Of a stretch of 10,182 bases of DNA, positions 4,899-10,182 are shown piece by piece. Both the position numbers and the translations under genes were made by a program. Each line of letters begins with the position of its first letter. Position 1 is the first letter of the stretch. The notes under the pieces are model-generated. The model was not told where the DNA came from. It saw only the letters and a list, made by a program, of their open reading frames with translations, and made no database searches. Source of the stretch: Nitriliruptoraceae bacterium (lineage in GTDB: Bacteria; Actinomycetota; Nitriliruptoria; Nitriliruptorales; Nitriliruptoraceae); assembly GCA_007121975.1 (NCBI GenBank), contig SKJO01000403.1, positions 1-10,182 of the forward strand, written 5' to 3'.

Positions 4899-5645
4899 TC
4901 ATGGCCCCATCACCACCGGTGCGCGCGGCGCCCGCACGTCCACCCGGTGCACCGGGGTGTCCCCGACGTCCTCGAGCACGGCACCGAGTGCCCGCACCTT
5001 CTCGTCGAGCCGCTCCGCGCGGCCGAAGTGCACCTCGAGCCCGGAGCGCAACTGCAGGGTCAGCTCGTCGGGACCAGCGGCCTCGTAGCGCACGACGCTC
5101 GCACGCAGGGGCCCGGACAGCCCCTGCCACACGGCATGCGCGTTGGCCACGGCCGGAGCGGAGCCGACCCGGCTGCCGAGCTCGGGGGCGGCGTCGGCGA
5201 TCTGCACCACCGGCAGGTCCTCGCCGGCCGCCTCGTCGACCACGATCCCGTCGCGGTCGATCAGGACGGCCGCGTCGCGGCCTTCCACCCGCAGCACCGG
5301 CGAGCGCTCGCGGACCTCGATCTGCACGGTGAGCGGATCGAGCCGTCGGACCGTGACCGTGCGCACCAGCGGCAGCGCGACGACCCGGGCCTCGACCTCG
5401 GACGGGCGCAGCCGTACCGACGACGAGCCGAGCTCGACCGCGGCGTGCTCGAGTACCTGCTCGGCCGCCAGCCGCTCGGTGCCCACCACCTCCACCTGCT
5501 CGATGGCGACCAGCGGGCTGCGCTCGAGGGCGACGAGCGCCGCGAGCACGACCAGCCCGACCAGGACGATCCGGGTGCGGCGCCAGCGACGTTGTCGCCG
5601 CTCGGTGCGGATCTCGCGACGGCGCTCCGCGATCCGGGCGTCCAT
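4899..5645 (-). CDS. ftsQ: FtsQ/DivIB divisome scaffold protein
   Basis: The protein has 248 aa and is bitopic. Residues 1-24 are an Arg-rich cytoplasmic tail, 25-40 (RIVLVGLVVLAALVAL) the single membrane helix, about 45-112 the POTRA domain (VAIEQVEVVGTERL, LPLVRTVTVRRLDPLTVQIEVRERSP) and about 113-240 the extracytoplasmic beta domain (including AAVLIDRDGIVVDE and RSGLEVHFGRAERLDEKV). FtsQ links the early and late divisome and holds FtsB/FtsL and the FtsW-FtsI synthase in check until constriction. The ATG overlaps the murB stop by 1 nt (TGATG) with GGGAG 5 nt upstream, which suggests coupling. The order ftsQ-ftsZ without ftsA is actinobacterial. Confidence 0.94.
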   Translation of the reverse strand: MDARIAERRREIRTERRQRRWRRTRIVLVGLVVLAALVALERSPLVAIEQVEVVGTERLAAEQVLEHAAVELGSSSVRLRPSEVEARVVALPLVRTVTVRRLDPLTVQIEVRERSPVLRVEGRDAAVLIDRDGIVVDEAAGEDLPVVQIADAAPELGSRVGSAPAVANAHAVWQGLSGPLRASVVRYEAAGPDELTLQLRSGLEVHFGRAERLDEKVRALGAVLEDVGDTPVHRVDVRAPRAPVVMGP

Positions 5646-6592
5646 CAGCGCTCCCGACCCGGCGACGGGTCGATCCCGCCGTCGGCGAAGTCGCCGAGCA
5701 TGACCACCTCGGTGTGCAGGAGCACCCCGGCGTGCTCCCAGACCCGGGTGCGCACCTCGCGCAGCACCGCGCGCACATCCGCCGAACGGGCACCGGGTCG
5801 GGTGACCACGAAGTTGGCGTGGCGCGACGACACCCGCGCGCCGCCGACCGCGATCTGCTTGCCGCCGGCCGCGTCGATCAGGCGTCCGGCGGCGTCCCCG
5901 GGCGGGTTGGTGAACACCGAGCCGCAGTTGGGTTCGTTGAGGGGCTGGTGCGCGCGGCGCCAGGCGCGGATCTCGGCGATCTCGGCGCGCACCGTGGCGG
6001 CATCGCCCTCGGCGAGCTCGAGCACCGCGGCCACCACCACCGCATCCGAGGGCAGCACGCTGCGGCGGTACCCCAGCTGCAGCTGGGCCGCCGGCCAGGT
6101 CTCGCGCACCCCCGAGGACAGCCGCACCACCTCGACCTCGACCAGATGGTCAGACATGTCGCCGCCGTGGGCCCCGGCGTTCATCCGTACCGCACCCCCG
6201 AGCGTGCCCGGCACCGCGCAGGCCCAGGCGAAGCCGGTCAGCCCGGCATCCGCGAGCTGGACCGCCAGGGTGGGTAGCGGCTCGGCGGCTCCGGCACGCA
6301 CCCGAGCGCCGTGCACGCTGCGCCCGCGGAAACCGGCCCCGAGCAGGATCGCGATCCCCGGCCAGCCCGCGTCGGCCACCAGCAGGTTCGAGCCGCGGCC
6401 GACCACGGTGACCGGCAGACGGTGCTCGGCGGCCACGCGACCGACCACGGCGAGGTCGTGGTCGTCCTCGGCCACCACCAGGGCCCGGGCCGGTCCGCCC
6501 ACGCGCAGGGTGGTCTGGGCGGCCAGGGGCGCCTCGGGACGCACACGGCCGTGCAGGTCGCGCTCGAGCAGGGCGACGACCGGGTCGCTCAT
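5645..6592 (-). CDS. murB: MurB, UDP-N-acetylenolpyruvoylglucosamine reductase
   Basis: The protein has 315 aa. MurB reduces the enolpyruvyl group of UDP-GlcNAc-enolpyruvate with NADPH and FAD to give UDP-MurNAc, the second committed step of cytoplasmic peptidoglycan synthesis. FAD-binding motifs are VGRGSNLLV (64-72) and VPGTLGGAVRMNAGAHGGD (127-145). LGYRRSV is at 173-179. The catalytic block is CGSVFTNPPGDAAGRLI (223-239), with Ser225 as expected proton donor. GGARVSSRHANFVV follows at 250-263, and Glu295 in LHTEV is the likely second catalytic acid. The layout fits the short type II MurB (Bacillus/Staphylococcus style). The start overlaps the murC stop (ATGA) with GGAGGT 8 nt upstream. 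Its place between murC and ftsQ is not the usual one for Streptomyces or Mycobacterium. Confidence 0.96.
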   Translation of the reverse strand: MSDPVVALLERDLHGRVRPEAPLAAQTTLRVGGPARALVVAEDDHDLAVVGRVAAEHRLPVTVVGRGSNLLVADAGWPGIAILLGAGFRGRSVHGARVRAGAAEPLPTLAVQLADAGLTGFAWACAVPGTLGGAVRMNAGAHGGDMSDHLVEVEVVRLSSGVRETWPAAQLQLGYRRSVLPSDAVVVAAVLELAEGDAATVRAEIAEIRAWRRAHQPLNEPNCGSVFTNPPGDAAGRLIDAAGGKQIAVGGARVSSRHANFVVTRPGARSADVRAVLREVRTRVWEHAGVLLHTEVVMLGDFADGGIDPSPGRER

Positions 6593-7962
6593 CTGAGCCC
6601 ACCTCCCAGCCGGGCGAGCAGCGCCGGGCCGATCTGGGTGACGTCGCCGGCGCCGGTGGTCAGCACCAGGTCGCCGGGTTCGACCACGCCGAGCAGCGTG
6701 TCGACGAGGTCACCGAGGTGCGGGACGTACAGCACGCTGGCACCGGCGGCCTCGGCGGCCTCGGCGACCAACCGGCCGGTGACGCCGGGAACGGGGCGTT
6801 CGCTGGAGCCGTAGACGTCGGTGACCACCACGATCTCCGCGGCGGCGGCCGCCCGGCCCAGCTCCTCGCCGAGCACCGCGGTACGGGAGTAGCGGTGGGG
6901 CTGCACCACGACCACCACCCGGCGCGGCTCGTCGGCGCGTGAGGCGGCCAGCGTGGCCCGCAGCTCGGTGGGGTGGTGGGCGTAGTCGTCCACCACGCTG
7001 ACCCCGCCGGCATGTCCCAGCCGCTGGTAGCGCCGCGCAGCGCCCGCGAACCGGCGCAGGCCCACGGCGGCCGCTTCGAGGTCCAGGCCCAGCTCGCGCA
7101 CGACGGCGAGCGCCGCAGCGGCGTTGAGCACGTTGTGGCGGCCGGGGACCGACAGCCGGAAGCGGACCAGCGTCTCGCCGCCGGCGCGCAGCTCGTGGTC
7201 GCCGTCGGGTCCGGGCAGCACGCGCAGCTCAGCGCGCGGGTCGGTGCCGAAGGTCACGACCGGAGCTTCGATGCGGGCGGCGAGGTCAGCCGCCCCGGGG
7301 TCGTCGATCCCGAGCACGGCCGGAGCACCCGAGCGCCGGGCGGCCAGGAACGAGCGGAACACCTCGGCGACGGCCGCGTCGTCCTCGAACTCGTCGGGGT
7401 GGTCGAGTTCGATGTTGGTGACCACGGCGAGGTCGGGGCGGAACACCAGCAGGGAGCGGTCGGACTCGTCGGCCTCGGCGACGAACACGCCGTCGGTCCC
7501 GCCGTGGGCGTTGGTGCCGATCTCGTTGAGCGAACCGCCGATGGCGAAGCTGGGGTCGAGCCCGGCGGCATGCAGGGCGACCACCGCCATCGAGGTCGTG
7601 GTCGTCTTGCCGTGGGTGCCGGCGATCAGCACGCCGCGCTCCCCGGCCATCAGCTCGGCCAGCATCTCGGCCCGCCGCAGCACCGGCAGGCCACGCTCGC
7701 GCGCCGCCAGCACCTCGGGGTTGTCGGGTGCGACGGCGGTGGAGACCACCACGGCGTCGACCGCGCCGAGATGCTCGGCGGCGTGCCCGACCATCACCTC
7801 GGCGCCGAGCACCCGCAGCTCGTCGAGCGCCCGGCCGCCACGCAGGTCCGAGCCGCTCACCTGATGGCCGCGCTGGAGCAGGATCCGGGCGATGCCCGAC
7901 ATTCCCGCCCCGCCGATGCCGACCAGGTGCAGATGGCGACGTTCGCCGAGCAGTGAGGTCAC
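6589..7962 (-). CDS. murC: MurC, UDP-N-acetylmuramate--L-alanine ligase
   Basis: The protein has 457 aa, normal for the family. MurC adds L-alanine to UDP-MurNAc using ATP. The N-terminal UDP-binding domain has GIGGAGMSG (15-23). The ATP-binding domain has the P-loop GTHGKTTT (115-122), EADESD (163-168) and NIELDHPDEF (183-192). The C-terminal domain has GRHNVLNAAAALA (274-286), RRYQRLG (310-316), DDYAHHPTE (325-333) and PHRYSR (355-360). The GTG start overlaps the murG stop (GTGA) and has GGAGG 6 nt upstream at 7969-7973. The frame is open further upstream, but that extension lies inside murG and lacks MurC features. The end overlaps the murB start by 4 nt. Confidence 0.97.
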   Translation of the reverse strand: MTSLLGERRHLHLVGIGGAGMSGIARILLQRGHQVSGSDLRGGRALDELRVLGAEVMVGHAAEHLGAVDAVVVSTAVAPDNPEVLAARERGLPVLRRAEMLAELMAGERGVLIAGTHGKTTTTSMAVVALHAAGLDPSFAIGGSLNEIGTNAHGGTDGVFVAEADESDRSLLVFRPDLAVVTNIELDHPDEFEDDAAVAEVFRSFLAARRSGAPAVLGIDDPGAADLAARIEAPVVTFGTDPRAELRVLPGPDGDHELRAGGETLVRFRLSVPGRHNVLNAAAALAVVRELGLDLEAAAVGLRRFAGAARRYQRLGHAGGVSVVDDYAHHPTELRATLAASRADEPRRVVVVVQPHRYSRTAVLGEELGRAAAAAEIVVVTDVYGSSERPVPGVTGRLVAEAAEAAGASVLYVPHLGDLVDTLLGVVEPGDLVLTTGAGDVTQIGPALLARLGGGLR

Positions 7963-9089
7963 GAACGGCCTCCGAGGTGGGACAGGACCAGACGGGCGAG
8001 GTTGGCGGCGGCATCGGGCCGTCCGAAGGCCCGGGCCGCACGGGCCATGGTGGCGCGCGCCTCGGGGTCGCGCAGCAGCGGCTGGACCGCGGCCACGAGC
8101 TGTGCGCCGTCGAGGTCGGCGTCGGCCACGACCGTGGCGCCGCCGATGGCGGCCAGCGCCGCCGCGTTGGCCGCCTGGTGGTCGGCGGTGGCATGCGGGT
8201 AGGGCACCAGCACCGAGGGCAGGCCGAGCACGGTCAGCTCCGCGATCGAGGTCGCCCCGGCCCGGCACAGCACGACGTCGGCAGCGGCGTACGCGTCGGC
8301 CATCTGGTCGATGAACGGGACCACCTGACCCGGGGGTCCGGGGTGCGCGTCACGGGCGGCGGCCCAGGCCGGGGCGACCTCGTCGTAGGCGCTGCGCCCC
8401 GCGGCGTGCAGCACCTGCAGGCCGGCGAGCTCCCAGCGCTCGTGCGCGTCGATGATGGCCTGGTTGATGCGCCGTGCGCCCTGGCTGCCGCCGAACACCA
8501 GCAGGGTCGTGCGGTCGGGATCGAGGCCGAGCCGGACCCGGGCCTCGGCCCGGGCGCCCTCGAGGTCGAGGCCGCAGACGTCCTCGCGGACCGGGTCGCC
8601 GGTGACCGCGGTGCGCTCGGGATGCCGGAAACGGTCGGCCGAGCCCGGGAAGGTCACCGCGACCGTGTCCGCCCAGCGCGCCGCGACGCGGTTGGCAAGG
8701 CCGGGCACGGCGTTCTGCTCGTGCACGATCAGCGGCAACTGCTCGCGCCAGGCCGCCCGGGCGACCGGGAACGAGACGTAGCCGCCGAAGGTGACCACCG
8801 CCCCGGCACGTTCCTCGCGCAGGATCTCGGCACAGCGCCGGACCGACCGGCGCAGCGCAAAGGGCACCGTGGCCAGCCGGGGCGAGAGCCGGCGTGGGAT
8901 CGACGCCGCCTCGATGTGGTGCAGTCGGAAGCCGGCCTCGGGCACCAGGGTGGCCTCGAGCCGGTCGTCGACGCCGACGAACACCGGCTCGAGCTCGGGA
9001 TCGAGCCGCCGTAGCTCCTGCGCGACGGCGATGGCCGGGAAGACGTGGCCGGCGGTCCCCCCGCCGGCGATGACCACGGTGCGGCTCAT
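7959..9089 (-). CDS. murG: MurG, lipid II-forming GlcNAc transferase
   Basis: The protein has 376 aa and is a GT-B glycosyltransferase of the GT28 family. It transfers GlcNAc from UDP-GlcNAc to lipid I on the cytoplasmic membrane face to make lipid II. Motifs are GGGTAGHVFPAIAVA (9-23), FGGYVSFPVARAA (101-113), HEQNAVPGLANR (123-134), GDPVRED (164-170), GGSQGARRINQ (200-210) and the UDP-binding CRAGATSIAEL (275-285) with PYPHATADHQ (296-305). The ATG overlaps the ftsW stop (ATGA); only a GGGGG-type site precedes it, so coupling to ftsW is likely. The same frame runs on upstream through ftsW, but that part is a shadow of ftsW. The product feeds FtsW, encoded just before it. Confidence 0.97.
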   Translation of the reverse strand: MSRTVVIAGGGTAGHVFPAIAVAQELRRLDPELEPVFVGVDDRLEATLVPEAGFRLHHIEAASIPRRLSPRLATVPFALRRSVRRCAEILREERAGAVVTFGGYVSFPVARAAWREQLPLIVHEQNAVPGLANRVAARWADTVAVTFPGSADRFRHPERTAVTGDPVREDVCGLDLEGARAEARVRLGLDPDRTTLLVFGGSQGARRINQAIIDAHERWELAGLQVLHAAGRSAYDEVAPAWAAARDAHPGPPGQVVPFIDQMADAYAAADVVLCRAGATSIAELTVLGLPSVLVPYPHATADHQAANAAALAAIGGATVVADADLDGAQLVAAVQPLLRDPEARATMARAARAFGRPDAAANLARLVLSHLGGRS

Positions 9090-10182
9090 GTGGCCCCCTG
9101 ATCGACGGTCGGCGGCGGCAGCGAGCGTGAGATGCTGGTCAGGATGCCCAGCGCCACCAGCGAGGACACCAGTGAGGACCCACCGACCGAGACCAGCGGG
9201 AGGGTCACGCCGGTGATCGGCAGCAGCCCGGTGACGGTCCCCACGTTGACCAGCGCCTGGCCGACCAGCCACGCGGTGATCGCGAACGCCACGGTGCGCG
9301 CGAAGCCCTGCCCGGCGGTGTAGGCGATCGTCAGTCCGCGGTAGAGCAGCACCGCGAACAGGGCCAGCACCACGACCGCACCGAACAGCCCGAGCTCCTC
9401 GCCGATGATCGCGAAGATGAAGTCGGTGTCGGGGTTGGGGATGAACTGCCACTTGCCCCGCGAGGAGCCCAGACCGAGCCCGAACAGGCCGCCCTCGCCC
9501 AGCGCGAACCGGGCCTGCAGCAGCTGGTAGCCGTCGCCCAGCGGGTCGGCCTCGGGGTGCAGCCAGCCGGTGAGCCGGGCCAGGCGGTAGGGGGCGGTCA
9601 CCGCCAGCACCGCGATCGCGGCCAGCGCGGCGACGAAGCTGACCGCGACGTGGCGGCCCGGCAGCCCCTCGACCCACAGCACCGCGGCCACGATCATCGC
9701 CAGCAGGATCGTGGTGCCCAGGTCCGGCTGCAGCAGCACCAGCACGCCGAGCACGACCAGCAGCGGCACGGCCGGCACCACCAGGTGCGACGCGGTGTGC
9801 AGGCGGCCGTCCCGGGGCCGTTTGCGCTCGAGGACGTCGGCGAGCCAGATCAGGGTGGCGAGCTTGGCCAGCTCCGAGGGCTGCACGCTGAGCGGGCCCA
9901 GCGCCAACCAGCGCGTCGAGCCGTGCCGGGTCTCCCCCACTCCGGGAACGACCACCAGCACCAGACCGGCCAGCGCGACCAGCAGCAGCGGCCAGGCGAG
10001 CCGGCGCCAGACCCGGTGGTCGACCCCCGCGGCCACCAGGTAGGCGGGCAGCCCGATCGCCGCCCACAGCATCTGCCGCCGGAACACCCCGAAGGGATCG
10101 CCGGCCTCGGCGGCGTCGACCACCGAGGCGGAGAAGCTCATCACCAGCCCGATGAGCACCAGCAGGGCGGTGACCACCGCGA
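9086..10182 (-). CDS. ftsW: FtsW, SEDS-family septal peptidoglycan polymerase (5' end cut by window edge)
   Basis: At least 363 residues are visible. The frame is open to the edge, and a GTG at 10177 falls within the first membrane helix (GLVMSFSAS), so the true start is probably outside. About nine to ten hydrophobic segments fit the SEDS fold. Numbered from that GTG, motifs are HGSTRWLALGPLSVQPSELAKL (85-106), LLQPDLGTT (148-156), LGLGSSRGKWQFIPNPDTDF (234-253), IIGEELGLFG (257-266) and VTLPLVSVGGSSLVS (324-338). Asp252 aligns with E. coli FtsW Asp297, which is needed for polymerisation. FtsW links lipid II into septal glycan strands together with a class B PBP. RodA is an alternative, but the position next to murG and ftsQ favours FtsW. 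Confidence 0.94.
   Translation of the reverse strand, partial: AVVTALLVLIGLVMSFSASVVDAAEAGDPFGVFRRQMLWAAIGLPAYLVAAGVDHRVWRRLAWPLLLVALAGLVLVVVPGVGETRHGSTRWLALGPLSVQPSELAKLATLIWLADVLERKRPRDGRLHTASHLVVPAVPLLVVLGVLVLLQPDLGTTILLAMIVAAVLWVEGLPGRHVAVSFVAALAAIAVLAVTAPYRLARLTGWLHPEADPLGDGYQLLQARFALGEGGLFGLGLGSSRGKWQFIPNPDTDFIFAIIGEELGLFGAVVVLALFAVLLYRGLTIAYTAGQGFARTVAFAITAWLVGQALVNVGTVTGLLPITGVTLPLVSVGGSSLVSSLVALGILTSISRSLPPPTVDQGAT

Noticed and set aside
4947..6596. Plus-strand open frame of about 549 codons across ftsQ and murB
   Set aside because: Antisense to two clear genes; its composition is typical of a shadow frame in high-GC DNA.
6589..8268. A 559-codon MurC starting inside murG
   Set aside because: The extra N-terminal part has no MurC feature. 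GTG at 7962 has a good ribosome binding site and gives the normal family length.
7959..10067. A single 702-codon protein in the MurG frame, reaching into ftsW
   Set aside because: The upstream 300 or so codons are an out-of-frame Arg/Ala/Gly-rich reading of ftsW. MurG begins at the ATG at 9089 that overlaps the ftsW stop.
1..10182. A hidden new system, mobile element, tRNA or rRNA
   Set aside because: Almost all sequence is covered by conserved division and wall genes with tight overlaps. No transposase, integrase, terminal repeats or RNA gene was seen on either strand.

Overview
The window is a division and cell wall (dcw) cluster from a very GC-rich bacterium. Eleven genes are supported: ten on the minus strand and one convergent gene on the plus strand at the left edge. 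In transcription order, right to left, the minus-strand genes are ftsW (5' end cut by the window edge), murG, murC, murB, ftsQ, ftsZ, a yggS-type PLP-binding protein gene, sepF, a yggT/ylmG-type gene and a long divIVA/wag31-like gene. Codons nearly always end in G or C. The FtsZ signature (AGEGGGTGTG) and C-terminal tail (DVPPFLR) are of actinobacterial type. FtsA is absent, SepF is present, and a long DivIVA lies downstream of sepF and yggT. All this points to Actinobacteriota. MurB between MurC and FtsQ is unlike Streptomyces or Mycobacterium and suggests a deep-branching class (Nitriliruptoria/Acidimicrobiia-like). That placement is inference only.

Layout. Positions 1-489 (+) encode a small membrane-associated protein with an HExxH motif, whose 3' end overlaps divIVA tail-to-tail. 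Positions 452-4426 (-) hold divIVA, yggT, sepF, yggS and ftsZ. Positions 4427-4898 are the only long non-coding stretch: the ftsQ-ftsZ intergenic region, with a promoter candidate, an 8-bp direct repeat, three sets of short tandem repeats and several hairpins. Positions 4899-10182 (-) hold ftsQ, murB, murC, murG and ftsW, joined by 1-4 nt stop/start overlaps that suggest translational coupling.

How the genes work together. MurB and MurC act in the cytoplasmic UDP-MurNAc-peptide pathway and MurG makes lipid II. FtsW polymerises lipid II at the septum and FtsQ scaffolds the divisome. FtsZ forms the ring, which SepF tethers to the membrane in place of FtsA. DivIVA and YggT organise the poles or septum. 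YggS is a PLP-homeostasis protein that commonly travels with this cluster.

I found no mobile element, CRISPR array, tRNA or rRNA, and no plainly new system. The parts most worth a second look are the repeat-rich, structured ftsZ leader, the near-identical duplication inside divIVA, and the absence of pgeF/ylmD between ftsZ and yggS.
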